Assembly: GCF_016888515.1 (NCBI RefSeq)
Contig: NZ_JAFEJK010000001.1
Coordinates: forward strand, 372,001-436,000
Direction: 5' to 3'
Source of the DNA: Shimia biformata
Lineage (GTDB): Bacteria > Pseudomonadota > Alphaproteobacteria > Rhodobacterales > Rhodobacteraceae
DNA: 64,000 bases
Part shown: positions 18,076-27,355 of the stretch, piece after piece
Position numbering within the stretch: position 1 is the first letter of the stretch
Layout of the letters: the number at the start of each line of letters is the position of its first letter
Program-made: the position numbers and the translations under genes
The notes under the pieces: generated by a model
The model's database searches: none
Seen by the model: the letters and a program-made list of their open reading frames with translations, nothing else
What the model was told of the DNA's origin: nothing

Positions 18076-18564
18076 TCAGAGATCGAACCGTTTCAATACC
18101 TTGTCGACGGTCTGGCCGTTGTCGAGCGTAACATCGGTTTTGCGGCCATAATCTTCGAATCCCCGGCTCTGGTAATAAGTCAGACCACCGGTGTTGTCGG
18201 CGCGGATATTTGCGTTGATCCATTTGTATCCGAGACGCCGGGCCGCGGATTTCGTAGTCTCAAACAGGGCTGAACCGACGCCAATACCGGTTTTGCCAAT
18301 CGCGGCAAATGTGGCGATGTCGCAGGCGTCTGTGGGTAGGTCAGGGTGGGGACCGATCCACTGAAACCCCAAAAGCGCGCTGGAATTGTCCTCGGCGACA
18401 TGCCAGGCAACGCGATCGCTGCCCTCGTCCATCCATCTCGCCAGATCGGTGTAATTGACCGGGTTTGTCATGGCCGTGGTGCCGCCGATGGTGATGATCT
18501 CGTTCAAAAGATCAGCCATGGCCCTCGTGTCGGCACGTGAGGCGCGTCGGATATGAAGTGTCAC
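18076..18564 (-). CDS. GNAT family N-acetyltransferase
   Basis: A 162-residue acetyltransferase fold protein. The acetyl-CoA loop (motif A) is KTGIGVGSALFE, and the C-terminal NIRADNTGGLTYYQSRGFED block is typical of amino-acid or amine acetyltransferases. The substrate cannot be deduced. It starts at a GTG that overlaps the stop of the preceding HD-domain gene (GTGA), so the two are co-translated. Confidence 0.85.
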   Translation of the reverse strand: MTLHIRRASRADTRAMADLLNEIITIGGTTAMTNPVNYTDLARWMDEGSDRVAWHVAEDNSSALLGFQWIGPHPDLPTDACDIATFAAIGKTGIGVGSALFETTKSAARRLGYKWINANIRADNTGGLTYYQSRGFEDYGRKTDVTLDNGQTVDKVLKRFDL

Positions 18565-19145
18565 AACGCCGCCATCAGTGCATCAAACCGCGACGTAAAG
18601 GCGTGGCGGGTTTCAAGAGGTGGCCGCAGGTCGATTGTCAGCCCGTCGATTACTTCGGGCTTTGGTTTGCCAAAAAACTTGTTGGCCTCGATCTCGGAAA
18701 ACCCCGCGATCTGGGTTGCCTCCATCCAGGCGCTGATCTTGTCTGCGCGCTTGATCTGCGCTTTCACCGTTTTAGGCAGGGCGGCGGGCAGGCCGAAGCG
18801 CAGGTGAATCGCTGCGGTCAGTCGTTCATCCAGCGCGCCGTACCCCGATCCCACCGCAGCCTTGACCGGCGAGATCATGTCGCCGATCACGTATTCCGGC
18901 GCGTCGTGCAGCAGTGCGGCCAGGCGCCACTTCATGGGCGCTTTCGGATACATGCGGCTAAACAGGGTTTCGACCAGGATCGAGTGTTCGGCGACGGAAT
19001 AGGCAAAGTCCCCGACCGTCTGGCCGTTCCAGCGCGCAACGAAGGCAAGGCCATGGGCGATGTCCTCGATCTCGATATCCATCGGTGTCGGGTCCAGCAG
19101 GTCCAGTCGCCGCCCCGAAAGCATCCTTTGCCAAGCGCGCGCCAT
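18561..19145 (-). CDS. HD-domain phosphohydrolase (YfbR-like)
   Basis: A 194-residue HD-superfamily protein: AEHSILV gives the first His, LAALLHDAPEYVIGD the HD pair and following acid, and the later DKISAWMEA the final Asp. This layout is that of YfbR-like 5'-deoxynucleotidases, but specificity is uncertain. The ATG at 19145 is preceded by GAAGGAAAA; a longer frame (67 codons) has no family support. Coupled to the GNAT gene by a 4-base overlap. Confidence 0.8.
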   Translation of the reverse strand: MARAWQRMLSGRRLDLLDPTPMDIEIEDIAHGLAFVARWNGQTVGDFAYSVAEHSILVETLFSRMYPKAPMKWRLAALLHDAPEYVIGDMISPVKAAVGSGYGALDERLTAAIHLRFGLPAALPKTVKAQIKRADKISAWMEATQIAGFSEIEANKFFGKPKPEVIDGLTIDLRPPLETRHAFTSRFDALMAAL

Positions 19146-19423
19146 GGCTTTTCCTTCGTGCAATGTCTTGTTTCGGAAAGGGATACCCAAATCATTCCTG
19201 CCCGAAAAGCCGGGACCGTGACATTGCGCAAAAAAGCCACCGCCACGGTTTTGCCACATTTCGGCGTTACCCTTCTTTCTATCGCGTTCACCTGCTGCCG
19301 ACGGAACCGTGAAGTGGTGTGTTTTGTATTCCGTGCGGTGCAACACGACATAAGGAACGAGGGGGGCACGTTTTCCTCCCGCGTGTCCCCTTCGGACCTT
19401 CCCTTGTTCGCAGGAGACACCAG
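19146..19423. other. Intergenic region, divergent promoters
   Basis: About 280 bases between the HD-domain gene (minus) and the small secreted protein (plus). No conserved reading frame, RNA gene or clear operator was recognised; it must carry the promoters of both flanking genes. Confidence 0.5.
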
Positions 19424-19738
19424 ATGTTCAAACGTATCTTATCTACCGCCTTGTTGTTCGGCATGGCCGCCACCGCGCCACCTGCTTTTGCAGCCAATTG
19501 CGCGATGCGCGACGCGCTTGTGGACCACCTTGAAACGAAGTTCGCCGAAAGCCTGACTGCAGCGGGGTTGCAGGCTGGATCCGGCGCACAGACCATGGTC
19601 GAGGTCTGGTCCTCTGATGCCACCGGCACCTTTACCGTCATCGTCACCAATGCGCGCGGGGTGTCCTGCGTGGTGGCGACGGGAACCGACTGGTTCCAAA
19701 CCGACCCGACACCAATGGTAACCGACAGCCCAAGCTGA
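19424..19738 (+). CDS. Small secreted protein of unknown function
   Basis: A 104-residue protein starting at the ATG after CAGGAGACACCAG. Residues 1-22 (MFKRILSTALLFGMAATAPP...) form a signal peptide with likely cleavage at AFA-AN. The mature part of about 80 residues has two cysteines, one in ANCAMRD and one in VSCVVATG, that could form a disulfide in the periplasm. No family was recognised. It lies 66 bp before ahcY and could share its transcript, but no functional link is evident. Confidence 0.6.
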   Translation: MFKRILSTALLFGMAATAPPAFAANCAMRDALVDHLETKFAESLTAAGLQAGSGAQTMVEVWSSDATGTFTVIVTNARGVSCVVATGTDWFQTDPTPMVTDSPS

Positions 19739-19804
19739 CATTGCCGCCCCGCTCTGCCAGTGCTATCTGAGGCAAAACCGATTTGCCGAAGGAGCACGGC
19801 CAGC

Positions 19805-21199
19805 ATGCCGACAGAATATATTATCAAGGACATCGGCTTGGCCGAGTTCGGTCGCAAGGAACTGGACATCGCCGAGACCGAAATGCCGGGCCTGATGGCC
19901 CTGCGCGAAGAATACGGGGACAGCCAGCCGCTGAAGGGCGCGCGGATTGCCGGGTCGCTCCATATGACGATCCAGACTGCCGTTCTGATCGAAACGCTGG
20001 TCGCCCTGGGCGCTGAAGTGCGCTGGGCGTCATGCAACATCTTCTCAACCCAGGATCACGCCGCCGCCGCGATTGCCGCTGCCGGGATTCCCGTTTTTGC
20101 GATCAAGGGTGAGACGCTGGAAGAATACTGGGACTATGCCGACCGCATCTTCATGTTCGAAGAAGGCGGCTGCAACATGATCCTGGACGACGGCGGCGAC
20201 GCGACGCTGTACATCCTGATGGGCGCACGGGTCGAAGCCGGCGAGACCAACCTGATCGAGGTTCCGACCTCGGAAGAAGAGGTGGCGCTGTTTGCCCAGA
20301 TCAAGAAACGCCTGAAGGCAAGCCCGGGCTGGTTCACAAAGCAGCGCGAGATGATCAAGGGTGTGACCGAGGAAACCACCACCGGCGTGCATCGCCTCTA
20401 TCAGATGATGGAGAAGGGCCACCTGCCTTTCCCCGCGATCAACGTCAATGACAGCGTGACCAAGTCGAAATTCGACAACAAGTATGGCTGCAAGGAATCG
20501 CTGGTCGACGGCATTCGCCGCGCCACCGACACGATGATGGCGGGCAAGGTCGCCGTGGTTTGTGGCTACGGTGATGTGGGCAAGGGCTCGGCCGCATCGC
20601 TGCGCGGTGCAGGTGCGCGTGTGAAAGTGACCGAGGTTGACCCGATCTGTGCGCTGCAAGCCGCAATGGACGGTTTTGAGGTCACAACCTTGGAAGACGA
20701 AGCTGCCACCGCAGACATCTTCATCACCACCACCGGCAACAAGGACGTGATCCGCATCGAGCATATGCGCAAGATGAAGAACATGGCCATCGTTGGCAAC
20801 ATCGGCCATTTCGACAACGAAATTCAGGTCGCCGCGCTGAAGAACCACAAGTGGACGAACATCAAGGATCAGGTCGACATGATCGAAATGCCCTCGGGCA
20901 ACAAGATCATCCTTCTGTCCGAGGGACGCCTGCTGAACCTTGGCAACGCAACCGGGCACCCCAGCTTCGTGATGTCGGCCTCGTTTACCAACCAGACCCT
21001 GGCCCAGATCGAGCTTTGGACCCGCGGCGAGAACTATGACAACAAGGTCTATGTTCTGCCCAAGCACCTGGATGAAAAGGTCGCCCGGCTGCATCTGGCG
21101 CGGGTTGGCGCAAAACTGTCGAAGCTTGCACCGGAACAGGCCGATTATATCGGCGTCGCGGTCGACGGGCCGTTCAAGCCCGAGCATTACCGCTATTGA
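19805..21199 (+). CDS. ahcY: Adenosylhomocysteinase
   Basis: A 464-residue S-adenosylhomocysteine hydrolase, which converts SAH to adenosine and homocysteine in the methyl cycle. Seen are the substrate region [17 protein letters not shown], the NAD-binding Rossmann motif [23 protein letters not shown] and the C-terminal FKPEHYRY required for the active site of the partner subunit. Start ATG at 19805 follows AAGGAG. Linkage of ahcY to the reg genes is a known Rhodobacter-type arrangement. No SAH riboswitch was recognised in the short leader. Confidence 0.97.
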   Translation: MPTEYIIKDIGLAEFGRKELDIAETEMPGLMALREEYGDSQPLKGARIAGSLHMTIQTAVLIETLVALGAEVRWASCNIFSTQDHAAAAIAAAGIPVFAIKGETLEEYWDYADRIFMFEEGGCNMILDDGGDATLYILMGARVEAGETNLIEVPTSEEEVALFAQIKKRLKASPGWFTKQREMIKGVTEETTTGVHRLYQMMEKGHLPFPAINVNDSVTKSKFDNKYGCKESLVDGIRRATDTMMAGKVAVVCGYGDVGKGSAASLRGAGARVKVTEVDPICALQAAMDGFEVTTLEDEAATADIFITTTGNKDVIRIEHMRKMKNMAIVGNIGHFDNEIQVAALKNHKWTNIKDQVDMIEMPSGNKIILLSEGRLLNLGNATGHPSFVMSASFTNQTLAQIELWTRGENYDNKVYVLPKHLDEKVARLHLARVGAKLSKLAPEQADYIGVAVDGPFKPEHYRY

Positions 21200-21221
21200 T
21201 TGGCTGTTGATGACACCAAGA

Positions 21222-21247
21222 GGCCGTCCGAAAGGGCGGCCTTTTTT
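21222..21247 (+). terminator. Terminator of ahcY
   Basis: An 8-bp stem GGCCGTCC / GGGCGGCC (one G-T pair) with a GAAA tetraloop and six T, 22 bases after the ahcY stop. Confidence 0.9.
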
Positions 21248-21426
21248 GTTGTGTTGGGATCCAGAGACGCGACAGGGTTCGTGAGGTCACATGGGTTGTG
21301 GTGGGGAAAGCGTTGTGTCTTTTCCCTTTGTGATGCCGGTTGAGTTGTCTAACGTTGTCACACAGGCGACCACGTCTGAAATTTTATTCAAGGGCAGATG
21401 GCCCGACAATTCTTGGGAGTGAACTA

Positions 21427-21768
21427 ATGGGTAAACGCGACGATCTGATTGCACAATATGCGGATGATCTGAAAAACAAGTGTGGCATGACGCCGGACAT
21501 GGACCTGCTGACCAAGGTCACCATCGGCTGCGGGCCGGCGATTTACGACGCGGATGCCTCGACCGTGGCCGCCACCCAGGAAGGTGAGATCGAGACGGTA
21601 AAAAACAACTATCTGATCAAGAAGTTGGGTCTGAAGGATGGGCCGGAACTGGATGCCGCCATTGACTCGGTCATTGACACCTATGGCCGCTCTGAGCGCA
21701 ACAAGTATCGTGCCGTGGTCTATTACATGCTGTGCAAGCATTTCGGGAAAGAAGCCGTTTACGGTTGA
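21427..21768 (+). CDS. DUF2853 family protein
   Basis: A 113-residue soluble protein, MGKRDDLIAQYADDLKNK..., matching the small DUF2853 family of alphaproteobacteria and Bacteroidetes. Its function is unknown. Start ATG has GGGAGTGAAC before it. The C-terminal half (SERNKYRAVVYYMLCKHFGKE) is strongly conserved in the family as I recall it. Monocistronic, with its own terminator. Confidence 0.75.
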   Translation: MGKRDDLIAQYADDLKNKCGMTPDMDLLTKVTIGCGPAIYDADASTVAATQEGEIETVKNNYLIKKLGLKDGPELDAAIDSVIDTYGRSERNKYRAVVYYMLCKHFGKEAVYG

Positions 21769-21792
21769 CCAACCCACCGATCTGCAAGAAAG

Positions 21793-21817
21793 CGCCCGCC
21801 AGTAGGTGGGCGTTTTT
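21793..21817 (+). terminator. Terminator of the DUF2853 gene
   Basis: An 8-bp stem CGCCCGCC / GGTGGGCG with an AGTA loop and TTTTT, about 25 bases after the stop. Confidence 0.88.
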
Positions 21818-21938
21818 ATTTTAATCTTAGACACTTGGTATTTGCCCAGCGCCACCCGTTCCGCTAGGTCTTGGACAACGGTCAGGATGGCCGAACCCTA
21901 AAAAGATACGCGTGTGGTGAGTAGGGAGCACGTGGGGC

Positions 21939-21975
21939 AATGGGGGGTTCGGCTTTTTTAACCGAATCCCCCATT
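21939..21975. repeat. Long perfect hairpin with a T-run loop
   Basis: Arms of 14 bases (21939-21952 and 21962-21975, AATGGGGGGTTCGG and CCGAATCCCCCATT) pair with a single G-T wobble around a loop of C, six T and AA. Neither strand has a T tract after the stem, so it is not a textbook terminator. It lies downstream of the minus-strand DUF1761 gene. Confidence 0.6.
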
Positions 21976-22014
21976 CGCGTTCGGTGGCCTTCCCGAAACC
22001 AGAGTCTGTATCGG

Positions 22015-22410
22015 TTACAGTATTCCCAGAACCAGTCCCATCACCGTACAGCCAAAGGTGGCATATCCGCCGTCGATCCATTTGAGATCGCTCGGTTTGT
22101 CGGCAAAGGTGTAATTGGTGACCAGCCACGGAGTTGCCAGGAATGCACCGATCCCAAAACCCGCGACCAGACCCTTGACCGCGCCGTCAATTCCACTGAG
22201 GCCAAAGATGTGGCGCATCATACCGGCCACAATCAGTGCGCAGATTAAGGCAATGATATAGGTGCTTTTGTCGGCGGCGTTTGCGGGCCGTCCATCTTCA
22301 CCCTTTGCAACTCCGGCTGCGGCCATCCAGCGGTCGCCCAGCACCATGTACCAGACCGCACCAAATGCAAAAGACGCCACCGCAGCAACAATCACGCTTA
22401 CCAGTTCCAT
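22015..22410 (-). CDS. DUF1761 membrane protein
   Basis: A 131-residue integral membrane protein with four predicted helices. The N-terminal pattern FAFGAVWYMVLGDRWMAAAG is characteristic of DUF1761. Function unknown. It follows the EVE gene on the same strand by 88 bp, so it may be read through from the tsaD operon or have its own promoter. Confidence 0.75.
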   Translation of the reverse strand: MELVSVIVAAVASFAFGAVWYMVLGDRWMAAAGVAKGEDGRPANAADKSTYIIALICALIVAGMMRHIFGLSGIDGAVKGLVAGFGIGAFLATPWLVTNYTFADKPSDLKWIDGGYATFGCTVMGLVLGIL

Positions 22411-22498
22411 TTCCTACTCCTGTCCCTATTGCGTTATGCGGGCAGTATGACCGGGAAAAACGGCGTTGGCATAGCGATATTTGTCGGCGGTCACAGGT

Positions 22499-22918
22499 TC
22501 AGGTATCGACGCCGCCGAGTGTGCAGATAACCTGCCATTCGCTTTCGGTAACCGGCTGAACGGACAAACGAGAGTTCTTGACCAGCACCATTTCGGCCAG
22601 CCGCGGGTCGGCCTTGATCATATCCAGCGTGACCGGATTGGGAATGGGGGCGACGGCCTTGATGTCCACGCACTCCCAGCGCTCATCATCGGTGGTTGAG
22701 TCAGGATGCGCTTCGGCGATGACCTCAACGATGCCGACCACGGCCTTTTCCTTCTGGCTGTGGTAGAAGAAACCGCGATCACCAACCGCCATGTCACGCA
22801 TGAAATTGCGCGCCTGGTAATTGCGCACGCCATCCCATTCTTCGCCGGCGTCCCCCTTGGCAACCTGGTTGTCCCAGCTCCAGGTCGAGGGTTCGGATTT
22901 GAACAGCCAGTAGCGCAT
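22499..22918 (-). CDS. EVE domain protein
   Basis: A 139-residue EVE (PUA-like) domain protein: MRYWLFKSEPSTWSWDNQ at the N-terminus, GVRNYQARNFMRDM and GDRGFFYHSQ are hallmark blocks shared with human thymocyte nuclear protein 1. EVE domains bind modified bases in DNA or RNA in the cases studied; the ligand here is unknown. The ATG at 22918 overlaps the stop of the YciI gene (ATGA). It is the fourth gene of the tsaD-gpsA-yciI-EVE operon. Confidence 0.88.
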   Translation of the reverse strand: MRYWLFKSEPSTWSWDNQVAKGDAGEEWDGVRNYQARNFMRDMAVGDRGFFYHSQKEKAVVGIVEVIAEAHPDSTTDDERWECVDIKAVAPIPNPVTLDMIKADPRLAEMVLVKNSRLSVQPVTESEWQVICTLGGVDT

Positions 22919-23187
22919 CAGCCTATGACCTTGTTCCACGCGATCAGCTCGACCGATGCGAATAGATCCGCTTTTTTATAGGGGTCGTTGTCAGCCCAAT
23001 CCTGAGCGGCGGCCATGTCCATGTCGAGGATGATGAGAGAGCCGCACATATCGCCGTTTTCGTCCACGAACGGACCGGCCAATTCAACGGCATCGGTTGC
23101 TTTCAGATAGGCGACGTGGGCGTCGCGATTGGCCTTGCGAATGTCAAGCGCACCGGGTTTGTCTTTGGCGATCAGAGCGGTTTTCAT
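22918..23187 (-). CDS. YciI family protein
   Basis: An 89-residue ferredoxin-like fold protein of the YCII family, with the conserved N-terminal R/HxxHVAYL element (RDAHVAYLK, His24), GPFVDENGDMCGSLIILD and the NDPYKKADLF segment. The conserved His and Asp form a putative active site, but no reaction has been proved for most members. It is separated from gpsA by 3 bp and overlaps the EVE gene. Confidence 0.88.
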   Translation of the reverse strand: MKTALIAKDKPGALDIRKANRDAHVAYLKATDAVELAGPFVDENGDMCGSLIILDMDMAAAQDWADNDPYKKADLFASVELIAWNKVIG

Positions 23188-23190
23188 GGG

Positions 23191-24150
23191 TTATTCCTCT
23201 TTCTGGGGTCGGGATAGAAGCATCTCCATCACGTCCTTGACGGTCACTTTCTGGGACAAGAGCGCAACCACTGCGGCGGTGATCGGCATGTCGATGTTCA
23301 TGTTGCGCGCGCGGTCATGCACAGCGCGGGCGGTGGCGGCCCCTTCGACTGTCACGGCCGGGTCAAAGCTGTCACCTCGGCCCAGAGACTGGCCGAAGCG
23401 ATAGTTTCGAGAGAGTTCCGAGGTGCAGGTCAGCGCAAGGTCGCCGAACCCCGAGAGTCCGGCCAAGGTATCCTCGCGCGCGCCAAGGCGCCGCGCCATA
23501 CGCTGCATTTCGGCATAGCCGCGGGTCATCAGCGCGGCCCGGGCACTTTCGCCCAGACCCGCGCCGATCGCTGCGCCGCAGGCGATGGCCATGACGTTTT
23601 TCAACGCCCCGCCCAGTTCGGCACCAATCGTGTCGGTAGTGCGATAAATGCGCAGGTTCGGCGCTTGCAGATCGGTTTGGATGCGTCTTCCGTCTTCGTC
23701 TAGCGGTGTGGCCAGCGTCAGCGCCGTCGGCAAGCCCCGCGCAATATCGGCGGCAAAACTAGGCCCCGTCAGGATCGCCGGGGTTGCGGTCGGGGCGACC
23801 TCGCGGATGACCTCGACCGGACCAAGAAGCGTGGTCAGTTCGACCCCCTTGCAGCAGGCAATCAGGCAATGCCCATCCAGTTCGGGGTGATCGACCAATA
23901 GATCGCGCAGCATCTGCATCGGGACGGAAAGAAGGATGTTGTCGGCAAGCGCCGCGCCAAGGTCAGCGGTCACGGTCAAGCTGTCTGGAAAGGCGATACC
24001 CGGCAGGCGGGCCGCATTCTGCCTTGAGCCCTGCATCCGGTGCGCCGCACCAGCATCCCGCGCCCACAGCGTCACGGGTGTTCCCGACCGAGCCAGCGAG
24101 ATTGCCAAAGCGGTGCCAAACGCGCCAGCCCCGACGACCGAAATGCTCAT
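23191..24150 (-). CDS. gpsA: Glycerol-3-phosphate dehydrogenase [NAD(P)+]
   Basis: A 319-residue enzyme making sn-glycerol-3-phosphate for phospholipid synthesis. The N-terminal dinucleotide motif is [13 protein letters not shown]; the catalytic-lysine region is [15 protein letters not shown]; the substrate loop [21 protein letters not shown] is typical. It overlaps tsaD by ATGA. Co-occurrence of gpsA and tsaD is common in alphaproteobacteria and seems to be housekeeping linkage. Confidence 0.96.
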   Translation of the reverse strand: MSISVVGAGAFGTALAISLARSGTPVTLWARDAGAAHRMQGSRQNAARLPGIAFPDSLTVTADLGAALADNILLSVPMQMLRDLLVDHPELDGHCLIACCKGVELTTLLGPVEVIREVAPTATPAILTGPSFAADIARGLPTALTLATPLDEDGRRIQTDLQAPNLRIYRTTDTIGAELGGALKNVMAIACGAAIGAGLGESARAALMTRGYAEMQRMARRLGAREDTLAGLSGFGDLALTCTSELSRNYRFGQSLGRGDSFDPAVTVEGAATARAVHDRARNMNIDMPITAAVVALLSQKVTVKDVMEMLLSRPQKEE

Positions 24151-25244
24151 GCCTTGGCCCCTTTCCTACCGCCGCCCAACAAGGCCGGGGCGCTTTGATC
24201 CAAAGGCCAGCGCGGTCTTGCCACCAATGTCATATCATCCCGTCCGCCGGTCGCGAAGCGTTCCATCCCGGCATAAGCGATCATCGCAGCATTATCGGTA
24301 CAAAGCGACAGCGGCGGCGCAGTGAATGCAACGTCGAGATCGGCGCAAACAGTCTCTAACCCGGCCCGAATTGCCCCATTCGCCGCGACACCTCCGGCAA
24401 CTGCCAGTGTCGGACTGTCCGGGTTTATCTGCAGATAGACCCCAAGCGCACGACGAGTTTTTTCCGACAGAACATCCACCACCGCCGCCTGGAACCCGGC
24501 GCAGATATCTGCGCGGTCGGTCACATGCAGCCCGCCATGTTCGGCAACCAGTTGATCGCGAGTACGTAAAATCGCTGTTTTCAATCCTGAAAAGCTCATA
24601 TCACAACCGTCCCGGTCCAACAGCGGACGTGGGAAACGGAAGCGCTTGGCATCACCTGTCCGCGCTTCGGCCTCGACTGAGGGGCCGCCCGGTTGGGGCA
24701 GTCCCAGCAGCCGCGCAGTCTTGTCAAAGGCTTCGCCCGGCGCGTCGTCGATTGTGCCGCCAAGTCGGGTGAATTCTTCGGGACCGTGGGCGATCAGGAA
24801 CTGGCAATGCCCGCCCGAAACCAGCAGCATCAGATAGGGGAAGTCCACCCCATCCGTCAGGCGTGGGGTCAGCGCGTGCCCGGCTAGGTGGTTCACGCCA
24901 ATCAGCGGCACCCCAAGACCCAGCGCCAGGCCCTTGGCGCACATCACACCCGAAAGGACACCGCCAATCAGCCCCGGCCCGGCCGTCACCGCGATGGCGT
25001 CGATATCGTTGAGTGACAGAGCGGCCTCGGTGAGCGCCTCTTCGACACAGGTGTCCAGCTTTTCGGCGTGTGCGCGGGCGGCGATTTCGGGGACAACGCC
25101 GCCAAACGGCGCGTGCAGTTCCGTTTGACCCGCGACAACCGAGGACAGGATCTCGGCCCGCTGACCCGGCACGCCGCGCAGGACCGCTGCGGCTGTATCG
25201 TCGCAGCTGCTTTCTAGTCCAAGGAGTGTGATCTGATCCGACAT
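24147..25244 (-). CDS. tsaD: tRNA N6-adenosine threonylcarbamoyltransferase
   Basis: A 365-residue ASKHA-fold protein that transfers threonylcarbamoyl to A37 of ANN-reading tRNAs, with TsaE and TsaB. Motifs: [14 protein letters not shown], the metal-binding [15 protein letters not shown], and [13 protein letters not shown]. The ATG at 25244 is chosen since [17 protein letters not shown] matches family starts and is preceded by AAACGGGC only weakly; an upstream extension of 29 codons is unsupported. First gene of a four-gene operon, divergent from hemD. Confidence 0.96.
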   Translation of the reverse strand: MSDQITLLGLESSCDDTAAAVLRGVPGQRAEILSSVVAGQTELHAPFGGVVPEIAARAHAEKLDTCVEEALTEAALSLNDIDAIAVTAGPGLIGGVLSGVMCAKGLALGLGVPLIGVNHLAGHALTPRLTDGVDFPYLMLLVSGGHCQFLIAHGPEEFTRLGGTIDDAPGEAFDKTARLLGLPQPGGPSVEAEARTGDAKRFRFPRPLLDRDGCDMSFSGLKTAILRTRDQLVAEHGGLHVTDRADICAGFQAAVVDVLSEKTRRALGVYLQINPDSPTLAVAGGVAANGAIRAGLETVCADLDVAFTAPPLSLCTDNAAMIAYAGMERFATGGRDDMTLVARPRWPLDQSAPALLGGGRKGAKA

Positions 25245-25316
25245 GCCCGTTTCCGTTGCGCGCGCCCTCATCGGCAGGTAACACCACAAGACGGCACAAA
25301 CAATCCCGGCCACAAT

Positions 25317-26039
25317 ATGAACGCTGGACATCCCCCGATTATCCTGACCCGCCCAGAGGCGGCGGCGCGACGTTTTGCCGAGCAGTTGCAGGGCAGGGGG
25401 TATTCAGGAGAGATCATCCTGTCGCCAGTGCTGCGCATGGCGCCACTCCCGTTTGAGATGCCCCCAGACATGCGCGGCGCGATCTTTACCTCGGCCAACG
25501 GCGTGCTTCCTGCACCGCGACCGGGGATGCCCGCATGGTGCGTCGGAGATGAGACCTCCCGAGCCGCCCGCGCCGCCGGTTGGAGCGGCCTGTCCGCCGG
25601 AAAGGATGCCGAGGCGCTGGTCGCGCGGATTCTGGCCGATTGTCCCAACGGCCCCCTGTGCCATTTCCGTGGGGTTCACAGCCGGGGTCGCGTCGCACAG
25701 CGATTGACCGATGCCGGAATCGCGACCACCGAGCGCATTGTCTATGACCAGCGCCCCGAAGTGCTGACCGAACGGGCAAGACAGGTGCTTGAACAACCGG
25801 GGGCGGTCATTTTGCCGCTATTTTCCCCAAATTCCGCGAATTTCTTTGTTCATCAGGCAGGGTCCGGCGCATCATGGTTCGTGGCGGCAATGAGTCCCGC
25901 AATTGCCAATGAACTAGAAGGTTGCCGGATGAAGTGCCTTGTGGTTGCAGACGCGCCTAATGCGCAATCCATGCTGGACCAGGTGTTTTTTCTTGCCGAC
26001 GCAGCGTGCCGCATTGAGGGCGGGGCGTCAGACACTTAG
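25317..26039 (+). CDS. hemD: Uroporphyrinogen-III synthase
   Basis: A 240-residue HemD-type protein. It begins [18 protein letters not shown] and has [24 protein letters not shown] and [10 protein letters not shown], the usual sparse landmarks of this weakly conserved family. It closes hydroxymethylbilane to uroporphyrinogen III in haem and corrin synthesis. hemC, which is often adjacent, is not in this window. It heads a three-gene strand run with the mitofilin and HemY-N genes. Confidence 0.88.
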   Translation: MNAGHPPIILTRPEAAARRFAEQLQGRGYSGEIILSPVLRMAPLPFEMPPDMRGAIFTSANGVLPAPRPGMPAWCVGDETSRAARAAGWSGLSAGKDAEALVARILADCPNGPLCHFRGVHSRGRVAQRLTDAGIATTERIVYDQRPEVLTERARQVLEQPGAVILPLFSPNSANFFVHQAGSGASWFVAAMSPAIANELEGCRMKCLVVADAPNAQSMLDQVFFLADAACRIEGGASDT

Positions 26040-26087
26040 ATTAAGGGAAAGACGTTTCGACACGCGGATTCGAAAGGATGATTTCAG

Positions 26088-27344
26088 GTGAGTAAACCCG
26101 GTAAATCCGACAAGACGGAAACTGACCAGACCAAAGGCGCCACAAAGTCAGACGACGTGATCGAGGACGCCGAAATCATCGAGGATGAGCCGGTCAAGTC
26201 AATGGACGAACCGACGGAAGCCACCCAAGACATCGACGGGCAGGTGCAGGGCGAAGGCGCGGACGACCAGCCGGCGCAAGCTGCCGACGTCACCGAGGAA
26301 GAAACGCCCGACATCGCTGCGCAGGGCGAGTCTGAAAAAACCGAGGAAGAGGCGTCGGCCGCCCCGTCGGTGACAAAAGACCCAAGGCCGCAGCAATCGT
26401 CACTTCCCATGGTGCTGGGCGGGGTTGTCGCTGCCGCGATTGGGTTCGGAGCGGCGCAGTTGGCCGGGCCAATATTCGGAGGTGGAAACGACGATGCTCT
26501 GACCGCGCTTCACGCCCGGATGGACGATCACGCCACGCGGCTGAAACAGACCAGCAGCGCGGTGGAAGCCGTCACCAACACAGCCAACAGTGCTGCCGAG
26601 ACCGCGTCGGGCATCGCCGGGCTGCGGTCGCGTGTCAATGACCTAGACGCTCAGGTCGCGGCTCTGGACGAGCAGGTCTCGGGATTTGAGGGGCGCATCG
26701 CCGCGCTTGAGAAACGCCCCATGACCGAGGCCCTGTCTGCCGAGGCCATTGCCGCCTACGAACGTGAGGTCGAGGCGCTGAAAGCAACAGTTGCCGAACA
26801 GCTTGAGGCCGCGCGGAACCTGAAGGAAAACTCGGATCTGACAGCGCAAGAGGCGCTGGCGCGTGCTGCGGTATCGCGGTTGATTTCGGCAGTGGACAGT
26901 GGCGCGCCATTCCGTGCTGCGCTGAACGATCTTGTTGCGGCAACCGGGATTGAGGTGCCGGGCGCACTGGCATCGCAGGCCGATGATGGAGTGCCGACGC
27001 TGGCGGTGCTGCAGGATGCCTTCCCCGATCATGCCCGTGCCGCCCTTGCCGAAGCTCGCCGCACCAACCCGGATGCCGATAGTGGCAGCAGGCTGGGCAA
27101 TTACCTGCGTTCGCAATTGGGCGCGCGCTCGGTTGAGCCGAAGGATGGTGACGATGCCGATGCCGTCCTTTCACGAGCCGAAGCCGCGCTGAAATCGGGC
27201 CGTGTGTCCGAGGCGCTGGCCGAGATCGACACCCTGCCCGATAGCGCGAAGGCGGTCATGGCACCCTGGGTTGCGCAGGCCGAGATGCGCCGTGCGGCAA
27301 CCGACGCCGTGGACATGTTGTCCGACGGTCTGAACAATAACTGA
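26088..27344 (+). CDS. Mitofilin-family inner-membrane protein
   Basis: A 418-residue protein starting with GTG after AAAGGATGATTTCAG. Residues 1-100 are strongly acidic and low in complexity; a membrane helix follows (about 107-126, MVLGGVVAAAIGFGAAQLAG), then a coiled coil (about 140-260) and a C-terminal mitofilin-signature helix bundle ending near LNNN. Alphaproteobacterial homologues of the mitochondrial Mic60 protein occur next to hemY and have been linked to inner-membrane architecture. The gene lies 48 bp after hemD and 11 bp before hemY. Confidence 0.88.
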   Translation: MSKPGKSDKTETDQTKGATKSDDVIEDAEIIEDEPVKSMDEPTEATQDIDGQVQGEGADDQPAQAADVTEEETPDIAAQGESEKTEEEASAAPSVTKDPRPQQSSLPMVLGGVVAAAIGFGAAQLAGPIFGGGNDDALTALHARMDDHATRLKQTSSAVEAVTNTANSAAETASGIAGLRSRVNDLDAQVAALDEQVSGFEGRIAALEKRPMTEALSAEAIAAYEREVEALKATVAEQLEAARNLKENSDLTAQEALARAAVSRLISAVDSGAPFRAALNDLVAATGIEVPGALASQADDGVPTLAVLQDAFPDHARAALAEARRTNPDADSGSRLGNYLRSQLGARSVEPKDGDDADAVLSRAEAALKSGRVSEALAEIDTLPDSAKAVMAPWVAQAEMRRAATDAVDMLSDGLNNN

Positions 27345-27355
27345 GGGTTGGCAAC

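Noticed and set aside
19739-19804. SAH riboswitch before ahcY
   Set aside because: The leader is too short and lacks the conserved core expected of that riboswitch.
20045-21187. Open frame of 380 codons antisense to ahcY
   Set aside because: Same reason: fully inside a conserved enzyme gene, no motif or ribosome site.
22499-22918. EVE domain as part of a defence or modified-base restriction system
   Set aside because: The gene is embedded in a housekeeping operon (tsaD, gpsA) with no nuclease or McrB-like partner.
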